The notes beneath the pieces were generated by a model. The model made no database searches. It saw only the letters and a list, made by a program, of their open reading frames with translations, and was not told where the DNA came from. Position numbers and translations under genes: made by a program. A stretch of DNA of 27,231 nucleotides from assembly GCA_032718475.1 (NCBI GenBank), contig JAUCBJ010005504.1, forward strand, positions 1 to 27,231. Reading direction: 5' to 3'. Source of the DNA: Nemertoderma westbladi. Lineage: Eukaryota > Xenacoelomorpha > Nemertodermatida > Nemertodermatidae. Positions 9,397-19,458 of this stretch are shown here, piece by piece. Every line of letters begins with the position of its first letter. Position 1 is the first letter of the stretch.

Positions 9397-12300
9397 CCAG
9401 AGAGGTTGGTGCCCAGAGAGGTTGGTGCCCCCTTAGAGGTTGGTTCCCCATAGAGGTTGGTGCCCCCATAGAGGTTGGTGCCCCCATAGAGGTTGTTGCC
9501 CGATAGAGGTTGGTGCCCCAGAGATGTTGGTGCCCCATAGCGGTTGGTACCCCATAGAGGTTGGAGCCCCCTTAGAGGTTGGTGCCCCATAGAGGTTGGT
9601 GCTCCAGAGAGGTTGTTGCCCCAGAGAGGTTGGTACCCCATAGAGGTTGGTGCCCCAGAGAGGTTGGTGCCCAGAGAGGGTGGTGCACGTGAGAGGTTGG
9701 TGCCCGATAGAGGTTGGTGCCCCCATAGAGGTTGGTGCCCCAGAGAGGTTGGTGCCCCCATAGAGGTTGGTGCCCCAGAGAGGTTGGTGCCCCCTTAGAG
9801 GTTGGTGCCCCATAGAGGTTGGTGCCCCAGAGAGGTTGGTGCCCGATAGAGGTTGGTGCCCGATAGAGGTTGGTGCCCCCATAGAGGCTGGTGCCCTAGA
9901 GAGGTTGGTTCCCCCATAGAAGTTGGTGCCCCAGAGAGGTTGGTGCCCCCTTAGAGGTTGGTGCCCCATAGAGGTTGGTGCCCCAGAGAGGTTGGTGCCC
10001 GATAGAGGTTGGTGCCCGATAGAGGTTGGTGCCCCCATAGAGGTTGGTACCCCAGAGAGGTTGGTGCCCGATAGAGGTTGGTGCCCGATAGAGGTTGGTG
10101 CCCCCATAGAGGTTGGTGCCCCCATAGAGGTTGGTGCCCCAGAGAGGTTGGTGCCCCCTTAGAGGTTGGTGCCCCATAGAGGTTGGTGCCCCAGAGAGGT
10201 TGGTGCCCGATAGAGGTTGGTGCCCGATAGAGGTTGGTGCCCCCATAGAGGCTGGTGCCCTAGAGATGTTGGTGCCCCATAGAGGTTGTTACCCCGTAGA
10301 GGTTGGAGCCCCCATAAAGGTTGGTGCCCCATAGAGGTTGGTGCACAGAGAGGTTGGCGCCCAGAGAGGGTGGTGCCCATAGAGGTTGGTGCCCCATAGA
10401 GGTTGGTGCCCCAGAGAGGTTGGTACCCCATAGAGGTTGGTGCACAGAGAGGTTGGTGCCCCAGAGAGGTTGGTGTCCAGAGAGGGTGGTGCACCTGAGA
10501 GGATGGTGCCCCCATAAAGTTTGGTGCCCCAGAGAGGTTGGTGCCCAGAGAGGTTGGTGCCCCCTTAGAGGTTGGTTCCCCATAGAGGTTGGTGCCCCCA
10601 TAGAGGTTGGTGCCCCAGAGATGTTGGTGCCCCATAGCGATTGGTATCCAATAGAGGTTGGAGCCCCCTTAGAGGTTGGTGCCCCATAAAGGTTGGTGCC
10701 CCATAGAGGTTGGTGCCCCAGAGAGGTTGTTGCCCCAGAGCGGTTGGTACCCCATAGAGGTTGGTGCCCCAGAGAGGTTGGTGCCCAGAGAGGGTGGTGC
10801 ACCTGAGAGGTTGGTGCCCCCATAGAGGTTGGTGCCCCAGGGAGGTTGGTGCCCAGAGAGGTTGGTGCCCCCTTAGAGGTTGGTGCCCCATAGAGGTTGG
10901 TGGCCCCATAGAGGTTGGTGCCCTAGAGATGTTGGTGCCCCATAGAGGTTGGTACCCCATAGAGGTTGGAGCCCCCATAGAGGTTGGTGCCCCATAGAGG
11001 TTGATGCCCCAGAGAGGTTGGTGCCCAGAGAGGTTTGGCGCCCCAGAGAGGTTGGTGCCCAGAGAGGGTGGTGCCCCATAGAGGTTTGTGCCCCATAGAG
11101 GTTGGTGCCCCAGAGAGGTTGGTACCCCATAGAGGTTGGTGCACAGAGAGGTTGGTTCCCCAGAGAGGTTGGTGCCCCCATAGAGGTTGGTGCCCCAGAG
11201 AGGTTGGTGCCCAGAGAGGGTGGTGCACCTGAGAGGTTGGTGCCCCCATAGAGGTTGGTGCCCCAGAGAGGTTGGTGCCCAGAGAGGTTGGTGCCCCAGA
11301 GAGGTTGTTGCCCCAGAGAGGTTGGTGCCCCAGAGAGGTTGGTGCCCAGAGAGGTTGGTGCCCCAGAGAGGTTGGTGCCCCCGAGAGGTTGGTGTACCAT
11401 GAGGTTGGTGCCCAATAGAGGTTGGTGCCAAGAGAGGTTGTTGCCCCAGAGAGGTTGGTGCCCCAGAGAGGTTGATGCCCAGAGAGATTTGTGGCCCAGA
11501 GAGGTTGATGTCCCAGAGAGGTTGGTGCCCAGAGAGGTTGGTGCCCCAGATAGGTTGGTCTGAGAGAGGTTGGTGCCCCCGAGAGGTTGGTGTACAGAGA
11601 GGTTGGTGACCCATAGGGTTGGTGCCCAGAGAGGTTGGTGACCAGAGAGGTTGGTGACCCATGGAGGTTGGTGCCCAGAGAGGTTGGTGCCCCATAAAGG
11701 TTGGTGCCCCATAGAGGTTGGTGCCCCCAGAGAGTTTGGTGCCCAAGCGAGGTTGGTGCCACAGAGAGGTTGGTTCCCCATAGAGGTTGGTGCCCAGAGA
11801 GGTTGGTGCCTCATATAGTTTGGTGCCCCAGAGGGTTTGGTGCCCCAGCGAGGTAGGTGCCCCAGAGAGGTTGGTGCCCCATAGAGGTTGGTGCCCAGAG
11901 TGGTTGGTGCCCCATAGAGGTTGGTCCCCCACAGAGTTTGGTGCCCCAGCGAGGTTGGTGCCCCAGAGAGGTTGGTGCCCCAGAGCGGTTGGTGCCCCAT
12001 AGAGGTTGGTGCCCAGAGAGGTTGGTGCCCCATAGAGGTTGTTGCCCCATAGAGGTTGGTGCCCCAGAGAGTTTGGTGCCCAAGCGAGGTTGGTGCCACA
12101 GAGAGGTTGGTTCCCCATAGAGGTTGGTGCCCAGAGAGGTTGGTGCCCCATAGAGGTTGGTGCCCCATATAGTTTGGTGCCCCAGAGGGTTTGGTGCCCC
12201 AGCGAGGTTGGTGCCCCAGAGAGGTTGGTGCCCCATAGAGGTTGGTGCCCAGAGTGGTTGGTGCCCCATAGAGGTTGGTGCCAAAGAGAGGTTGATGCCC

Positions 12301-12961
12301 CATAGAGGTTGGTACCCTATAGAGGTTGGTCCCCCACAGAGTTTGGTGCACCAGCGAGGTTGGTGCTGCAGAGAGGGTGGTGCCCAGAGAGGGTGGTGCC
12401 CCAGAGAGGGTGGTGCCCCAGAGAGGGTGGTGCCCCAGAGAGGGTGGTGCCCCAGAGAGGTTGGTGCCCAGAGAGGGTGGTGCCCCAGAGAGGTTGGTGC
12501 CCCAGAGAGGTTGGTGCCCCATAGAGGTTGGTCCCCCACAGAGTTTGGTGCACCAGCGAGGTTGGTGCTGCAGAGAGGGTGGTGCCCAGAGAGGGTGGTG
12601 CCCCAGAAAGGGTGGTGCCCCAGAGAGGTTGGTGCCCCAGAGAGGTTGGTGCCCCATAGAGGTTGGTCCCCCACAGAGTTTGGTGCACCAGCGAGGTTGG
12701 TGCTGCAGAGAGGGTGGTGCCCAGAGAGGGTGGTGCCCCAGAGAGGGTGGTGCCCCAGAGAGGTTGGTGCCCAGAGAGGGTGGTGCCCCAGAGAGGTTTG
12801 TGCCCAGAGAGGTTGGTGCCCAGAGAGGTTGGAGCCACAGCGAGGACGGTGCCCCCATTGAGGTTGGTGCCCCAGAGACGTTGGTGCCCCAGAGACGTTG
12901 GTGCCGAGATAGGTTGGTGCCCAGAGTGGGTGGTGCCACAGAGAGGTTGGTGCCCATAGAG
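9397..12961 (+). repeat. Large 16-18-bp minisatellite, GGTTGGTG family
   Basis: About 3.56 kb, roughly two hundred units, of GAGAGGTTGGTGCCCCA with 16-, 17- and 18-bp length variants. Common variants are CCATAGAGG, CCCGATAGAGG, CCCCTTAGAGG and, from about 12370 to 12790, GAGAGGGTGG. The units are organised in larger blocks. A block starting CCCCCTTAGAGG recurs near 9790, 9945 and 10153. Segment 11730-11945 recurs at 12065-12290. A block starting CCCCCACAGAGTTTGG recurs near 12331, 12533 and 12668. The plus strand is G-rich (7 G and 4 C per unit) against AT-rich flanks. The unit has no stop codon in any of the six frames, so the many long open frames here, up to 699 codons, follow from the repeat. 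Confidence 0.97.
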
Positions 12962-13590
12962 CCAGCGGGCAAACGAGAGTTGTCGTTGCAGCTGATGACT
13001 CATAGCGAAGTTTTTTTATATTCCGTCAAACACAACAACTAGATCACAACAAATAAGAACTAAATCTTCTTGAACTTCTAAGATAATTCATCGCTTTCAT
13101 CGCATTCATAGTTACGGGAGCAATCATAATAAAGTTCAATAAGTTTAATAAAGTTCAAGGAGATTTATAATAAAGTAAGTTGAATGTGGTCTTTATCACG
13201 TAATCGGTATATTATATAATAATAATAATGCCTTTTACTTAATGTTACATTATTTTATACGCTTTTGTTTTTTATTGAAATAAATTTCATGAAACATAAT
13301 ATTGTTGTGTTTCAGAGTTATACAAATGTAATAACAATTAAAGTAAAAGTAATTGCAGCTGCACAGTAATAAATTAGTTTACGGATTATTATAATAACAA
13401 TTTATTATTCAAGTCTTATAATCTATGACTTTATAATATTACAGTGTGAGGCGTTTTAAAATACGAGCTGCATGAAGGAGTGTCCTAATAGATCCTGGGA
13501 ACTGTAATCTTATAGATAGCGTCTTACCGTGGAGTAGAAACCGAAATATTTCATGAATGGAAATAGTTTTTTAAATATTAATTATTTTGA
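12962..13590. other. Intergenic AT-rich DNA
   Basis: I see no gene, RNA or repeat structure here beyond short A/T tracts between the minisatellite and the LINE fragment. Confidence 0.5.
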
Positions 13591-14258
13591 AAGCTCAGTC
13601 TTGGCTATAAACTGCCAAGAACATCTGGTTCGCAAGTCCTCAACGAAATCGTACAGTCAACTACAAGACTAGCCGATGCCTTTCATAGTCGTGGTTGGAC
13701 TACACGTCATCTGAGTTGCCAAACTGTAGGGCATCTGTGGCGCCTTGTTGCACTACCATCACTCATACATTCTCTAAAGTACACGATCGGAATGATGACA
13801 AAAGAGGAAATAGAAAAACTTGATATCTCGTACAGGAAAGCGCTGCGCAGTGTCACTCACTTAGGCCCATATGTGGACAATTTGATCATCTACAATTTAT
13901 TGGACTGTCGGCCATTATCCTGTGAACTGTTTAGGCACAATCTCGGGCAATCTTACGGATGAGAGACTGCCCAAACGGGCTGATACAATCTTCCCTCACT
14001 TACCTCGGACTAACCAGTAACGCGTCGAACAAATACGCTGGGATTTTTTCTACGGATGTTAAATCGACACTCCATTATCCTCTGCCGAAACTCTCATCAC
14101 TTTTAACCTACAGATACAGCAAAGTATCACTTTTGGGAAGAATAGATCTGAACTCTCTCACCAACCAACAGTGCATCGCCCGGAATTTTATAGTAGAATG
14201 TTACAATTCTTCATTGCCAATAACCTTGAAACATGATCGTATTCTAAATTTTTTTAAT
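13591..14258 (+). pseudogene. LINE reverse transcriptase C-terminal fragment (different family, copy C)
   Basis: An open stretch from 13591 to the TGA at 13960-13962 reads KLSLGYKLPRTSGSQ, then WRLVALPSLIHSL, KEEIEKLDISYRKALRSV and YNLLDCRPLSCELFRHNLG. This is the pattern of the region after the palm of many LINE reverse transcriptases, in which a 'LV.P.LIH.L' block is followed by 'KLD..YRKALR'. After a frameshift near 13950 the homologous tail appears to continue in the frame of 13959-14250 (RMRDCPNGL, then LNSLTNQQCIARNFI). The catalytic motifs are absent. It lacks the YGSPCWALT and GHC blocks of copies A, B and D, so it belongs to another lineage. It abuts copy B tail to tail. Confidence 0.7.
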
Positions 14259-14263
14259 GTACA

Positions 14264-14284
14264 TACTACTACTACTACTACTAG
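14264..14284 (-). repeat. (TAG)n tail of LINE copy B
   Basis: A run of CTA triplets on the plus strand is (TAG)n on the LINE strand, directly after GCATGCCGATCC. It marks the 3' end of copy B, matching the end of copy A near 7000. Confidence 0.85.
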
Positions 14285-15360
14285 GATCGGCATGCTGCAT
14301 TGCAGCTGCATTTTTAAGAATGCTGTGCCGGCTTGTCAACAAAATTGCACCGCCACAACTCCCTATCACCCATGACATTTGCTAGATCATCCGCATCTTT
14401 AAGGCCAGTGTCCTTTAAGATGCGTCTCAAGAAAGTCATGGGCTATCCACCATGCTTATTCACTCCATGAGGCTGCCAAAGTACAAGATTATGCACTGGC
14501 TGGTCCTCACGGCGAAAGCAATGTCCTGCAAAGCGGAGGCGATTTTGTTCTAGTGTCAAGCTTGGGGGAACCAATGAGACACCTCCAATGTTATATAGTG
14601 TCTGGTTGGAGATGTGTGCATTGTACTTGACACAATGAACCCGGCGTAGCATTCTTGTGAATGTGCCATCCAGAGATTTGGTCTCCTCAGCAGTTAGAGC
14701 CCAGCATGGACTCCCGTAGAGGAGTACTGGAACTACTGCTGCTCTAAATAATCGGACCTTAAGTTTCCGATTATTTCTCGGTGACTTCCAAATCCTGGAA
14801 AGCCTATTCAAGGCTGCCCATGCCTTTCCCTTACGTATTCGAAGGTCCTCACCTGACTTCCGGATCCATGATCCCAGGTAACAGAAGTCGTCCACATGCT
14901 CAAGCATACCATCCTTTGAGCTTATGCTCATCCGCTGAGGATCGTGCTGAGGACATTCAAAGTTAACTGTCAGAATTTTGGTCTTTCTGGAGTTAATAAA
15001 AAGACCAACACTAGAAGCAGCATGCTCTAATGAGTTGAGGAGCCGTTGGGCTCCCTCTAATGATTCTGAGAGTATCCCATGGTCCCACGACCTTTACGGA
15101 ACCCATTCTGATTTCCACGGAGCAGTCTCTCAATGGGATCCCTGATGCGATTTAATAGAATCCTATTGTATAGCTTTGCAGCAATCGAGATCAATGAGAT
15201 TCCCCGAAAAGAACCATAGAGTGTTAGGTTGCCCTTCTTCGGAACTGGCACCAACTTATTTGTTTTCATTTCTTGTGGGACTCTTGTTGTTCGGTACATG
15301 TCTACTATGATGGGATAGATGAGCTTTAAACACTCAGGTATTTTAAAGCTCTCTCTGACA
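14264..15360 (-). pseudogene. LINE reverse transcriptase with catalytic core deleted (copy B)
   Basis: Same family as copy A. From the 5' side on the minus strand: IVDMYRTTRVPQEMK, LVPVPKKGNLTLYGSFRGIS, AKLYNRILLNRI and NQNGFRKGRGT, the fingers and first palm motifs. A jump near 15075 then leads into LSESLEGAQRLLNSLE, FINSRKTKILTVNF, EHVDDFCYLGSWIRKSGE, LLYGSPCWALTAEETKSL and LRFAGHCFRREDQP. The jump loses motifs A, B and C with the catalytic aspartates (FADD in copy A). A stop at about 14443 (GG*PMTF) interrupts an otherwise continuous C-terminus. The element ends in the (TAG)n tail. The T-rich segment upstream of 15360 on this strand is not LINE-like, so the copy is also 5'-truncated. Confidence 0.87.
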
Positions 15361-17231
15361 AAAAACAAAAAAAATATCACAATAAAACAAAAAAATATCT
15401 GTAAAACAGAAATCACTGTGTTTTTAAACTATCTTAGAAAGGTTATAGAGTTCCGTAAAGTCGTTGTAAGACCGCGTTGTATTCGAGCCATATTGAGTCA
15501 GTCATCACCACCGAGAAACGAAAACAATAAACAAGTTGAGTAAACACTTGGAAAAACTTTGTTAAAATACTTTTTAAAAGCCGTTTAGGAGCTCGCCGTG
15601 ACGAGAAATCCTTTTCAGTTCGATTGCTTTTCAGTCGAAATTACAGATTTATTATTCTCTTTCACCCCAAAATTTGGTGGATGTAGCTTTTCTAGAAAAT
15701 TTATTAACATTATATGCAATGCTATTTCTTGAGAGGAACTTTTTCAAACTATGTTCTTGAATTTAAAATATGCCTTTCATTTCTCGGTGGGATAAATATT
15801 TCTCCATTTGACGCAACACCGCCGCGGCCGCTATGAGGGAGGTGAATACCGCGGCCGCTCCTAAAGCCGCAGGCCATCGCTAACTATATAGGTTAACTTG
15901 GGATTCTGGGGGACTTTTCGATGAAGGAACTGACCAAATTTTTTTATTTTCTCACCAGGGGAGCGGCTCGGAATTCTAAGATATTAGCAACTCTAACATT
16001 ATTAAATCTAACCCTTCGACGGACACGGCGGACAAAAAACCGTCATTTTTTCGACAATTTTAAAATTTTTTTGAAAGGCGCTCTACAGTGGCTCGAAAAA
16101 ACCCTAGGTTATTGCTTAGCCGACGCCGGGATACGATAGAAGGGATTAATTAGTGAATTCGTTTTTTTTTTCAAAAAAGATTACCACGCCTTTTTTCCGA
16201 AAATGTCCGTCAAAGTTGAAAAAACGGACAAAATGACTTTGCGGGATCCGCTATAACTCGGCTAATATTAATCGTACGGGGACGAAAGTAACGCGGTTGG
16301 AAAGGGGAAGAGTGGTACTACCTTCGTATCGAATGGGGGTAAGATATTTATTAAAATTTCGGGTGGAAAAAGGGGCTGTAAATTTGTACGTTTTTGTCCG
16401 TCTTTTTTGGAAAACTTATTTCCGAAATGTTTAATTCGACAACGCGGGTAGGAATCCACTAATTCTTTTATGAAACTCGTAGAAGACCATTGGGGCTACG
16501 TTCCTATCGAATGGGGGTACAAAAAATATGTCGGCAATAGGGGCCAAAAAGGGCCAGAATTTGTAAAGTAGTTTTTATCGAATAATTTTTTATTTTTAAC
16601 TTTAGTTGGTTAAGGTACATTCTATACAGTCAATATCCATACGGGGAATTAAAATATGCTATCGGTTTTGCTCCAAGGATGATATTAAAAAAATGAGGGC
16701 CAAAATTATAATTTCGCGCTTCAAACTTGCTTCGCGGGAAATCGTCTAGCTCGAAAAGTACTTAACTTACGGGAGATTTGTTTACACAGACTTATAGTGC
16801 GTTAAATTATCTATCTAACAGCGTTAATCACAGCGCCGGAGGTATTATAAAACTGGAGCGACAGGCGATCGTGTGAAATATAATATTTATAAAAAGGGAC
16901 GAAAATTTTTTTTTTTTAACAAATCGCTATTCCGTTATAATTTAGCGTATTGCGCCAAAAGTACATTTAAAATTTAACAAATTACCTCCGCTATCTTTTA
17001 TCTTAACATATATAATTAAAATTACGAATTTTAAGGGTCGAAAAATATCGCGTTATTTTGGCCCTTTTTTTTAATTTTTTTGGGGCCAAAAATAACCCCC
17101 TCTCAAAAGATTAAGAAAAAAATTACGGCAAAGAATATACCAATTTTATTGAATTTGGACCACCAGAACCGAAGTTAGAGCGATTTTAGTGAAAAAATAA
17201 AAATATTTTTTTTTGCAAAAAAATTAAGAAT
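15361..17231. other. Uncharacterised AT-rich block, no gene
   Basis: No coding frame is supported. CCGCGGCCGC occurs twice, at 15822-15831 and 15849-15858, in an otherwise AT-rich area. The phrase TATCGAATGGGGGTA occurs near 16327 and again near 16507. A near-palindrome of GGCCC, T-rich, GGGGCC lies near 17060-17090. Its texture, with many homopolymer runs and GGACAAAAA-type phrases, suggests an old interspersed repeat rather than unique sequence. Confidence 0.4.
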
Positions 17232-17310
17232 GGTCAGGTCAATATTGGATTTCGAACCCGCGAACTTAGGTTTCATTAACGTGATTGATAACCACTAGAC
17301 TATGTGAACA
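17232..17310 (-). tRNA. tRNA-like sequence, probably a tRNA pseudogene or SINE head
   Basis: On the minus strand TAGTCTAGTGGTTATCA matches a tRNA D-arm/A-box, and 33 bases on GGGTTCGAAATCC matches a B-box/T-loop. The D-arm is most like tRNA-Val or tRNA-Glu. The anticodon and acceptor stems pair poorly and the B-box has one extra base, so I do not assign an anticodon or call it functional. Confidence 0.5.
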
Positions 17311-18691
17311 AGAGAATTTGAAATTTTCGAGTGACTATTTTTAAACATAAATAACTTCGGTTCTATAGGGCCGTTTAATCTGAAACTTTTTTCATTGGAT
17401 AGATGATAGATTGTAGTGTGTGAAATAGGATAAAACTTGGGAAAAGACTTATGTGCACTTAGTGCAAAATGCACTTAAATAGTGAACATTTTTTCGATAT
17501 TTCAAACACTATTATTTCCAATTCTATTCATCGTAGAATGTTATTTTTTGGATTAAAATGTAGTTTGGAATGATTTCTAACTATAATCGTAACATTTGTT
17601 TAACTTTTTATGTCTATAAAGTGACTTAAAATGTCCATGAATATGGTCCAAAATCGCAAATCCAGATTTATTAAATTGGATTTTTGACACTTTTAGCGAC
17701 TGACACTTGATCATACACCATCGTAGATCGGTAGAGGATAAACATAAGTTTGTTAAATAAGAGCCACCATTACGATCTGCTAAAGTGCATTTGTACAAAT
17801 AAGTGTGCAAAAGTGCAAATTTTTTAATAAGGTCAAATTATATAGTATTGGGTTCTTTTCTTTGCAGATACTTTATTTTCATATTAATATGTTGTTTGAA
17901 CCTTACTGAGCGCATTAGGGGATATGCGTACAAATAACCGGCCCTTATGAGGCTTCGATTGGGTAAATTAATAAAACATAAGGTTGTATAGTATAATATT
18001 CTAAAAACCAGTGTGATATTAAATGCACTTTAAATAATAAATAGAAATCAAATAACAATTGGACCACACAATTAAAAACTCGCACAATTTTGTACTTATT
18101 ATATCGCTTCAAATTAATTCAACAGTGTGCATTCGGGGGAAGTTTGGTGAACTGCATTTATGCAGTGAATCCAAACTTCCCCCTTTGATATATCATATAC
18201 TTAAGACATGCTAGGGTGACGGGGAAATATTTGTTACTGTCACACTTTGCTTCCATTTATCCTATCCTTTATTATTACCCCAGTCAGATAAGAGATAATA
18301 AATCAGTAAAAACCAAACTAAACTGTCTTTCATGCAAACAAATTTATAACTAAAGACGGGTGAATGACCATGACCATGGAAATAATTTTAAATATAATTG
18401 TATATCAACTATTTGGGGAGGCTTCCAAGTTAAACCCGAAAACAATTATTTTGTTACATAGTAAATAACGTTGTGTTCTTCCTCTCATAATAAAATATAA
18501 ATGAAATATCTCAGATAGCTATGCCCTGTAACATTTCACAACCAAAATATTTAAGTGTGAAAAGTGTAGGCCTACCACACTCCGCCCAAACAACCGCAAA
18601 CGCATAGCCAACAAATTTAACAAAAGGTTACATACATGTTGGGTTCATGACGAGATGAGTGAAAATTGATCGCGTAATATAAAGTAAAAAA
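17311..18691. other. Intergenic AT-rich DNA
   Basis: No gene is recognised. Short GTGCA/TGCAC palindromic words cluster around 17450-17480 and 17790-17815. The main structure is the hairpin at 18135-18183. Confidence 0.45.
18135..18183. other. Strong two-part hairpin
   Basis: GGGGGAAGTTTGG (18135-18147) pairs perfectly with CCAAACTTCCCCC (18171-18183). Inside, ACTGCAT (18151-18157) pairs with ATGCAGT (18160-18166) around a TT loop, leaving a small asymmetric internal loop. The 49-base structure is GC-rich at its base within AT-rich DNA. It could be a structured RNA or the palindromic tip of a mobile element. Confidence 0.75.
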
Positions 18692-18836
18692 TTAAGGGGG
18701 GGGTACACCCCCCCTCAGGTCAAAATTTTCATTTTTTGTTTTTTTATTTCATCTAGAGTAGAATTTAATGCGGATTTCAAATCTGGAAACGGCTTAGCGA
18801 GATCTCTTTTACTTCTCGAGTAATGGCTGGTTTTCC

Positions 18837-19034
18837 GTCTGTATGTCTGTCTGTCTGTCCATCGAAATATTAAAAAGGGCATAAAATAAGCAATCTGAAA
18901 TGTTTACTGTTAGGATTTTTCTTAATGTCGATGTCTGTTTTAATATTTGGAATTATCTAATCACTATGTCTGTATCTCAGTCTGTCTCTCAGTTTGTCTG
19001 TCTGTCTGTTTGTTTGTATGTCTGTCTGTCTGTC
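18837..19034 (+). repeat. Two CTGT/TCTG microsatellite tracts
   Basis: Interrupted TCTG repeats occur at about 18837-18859 and 18968-19034, separated by AT-rich DNA. A similar tract of CTGT with CCGT interruptions occurs at about 25547-25566. Confidence 0.85.
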
Positions 19035-19234
19035 AACATGTCCGTCAAATTTTGATTAATATATATTTAATAGATATTTGTGAGTTTTGTATTGCATATT
19101 GAACAGTTGTCTAATGGACTAGTTGTCTACTAGTAATAACAAATGTGAACCATCATATAACAATAGCTTGTAATAATTATTCTGGGAAACAACCATAAAC
19201 TTATTTTTTTTTTAATTCCGCAGGCTCTGAGAAT

Positions 19235-19458
19235 AATTCACGTGCTGCGCGAAGTCTTCATGTGCAGCATGAACTTTTCATGTGCCGCGTGAAGGCTTCT
19301 CATTCTGATCAAAAAGCTTTCCGAGGTGCTCGATTAATTAACGTGCTTTATAAAGAATTTAAGTGCTACGTGAAACCTTCACCTTCTGCGCAAATGTCTC
19401 ACGTGCTGCGCGAAGGTTTCACGTGCTGCGCAAAGCTTAATGTTCTGTGTAAAGGCTT
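19235..19458 (+). repeat. Degenerate 20-bp tandem repeat
   Basis: The unit is near TTCACGTGCTGCGCGAAGGC, clearest at 19237-19297 and 19400-19440, with diverged units between. A further isolated copy lies at about 19590-19606. The open frame at 19262-19465 runs through these units and is not evidence of a gene. CACGTG and GCGCG are enriched against the AT-rich background. Confidence 0.8.

Noticed and set aside
9381-13042. Dozens of long open frames on both strands, up to 699 codons
   Set aside because: They all lie in the 16-18-bp minisatellite, whose unit has no stop in any frame. Many start at TTG or GTG, there is no signal peptide or non-repeat domain, and unit lengths are not multiples of three.
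15057-15543. N-terminal T-rich extension on the minus strand and plus-strand frame 15319-15543
   Set aside because: The first 20 or so residues of the minus frame are low-complexity and not LINE-like. The plus frame is an A-rich shadow.
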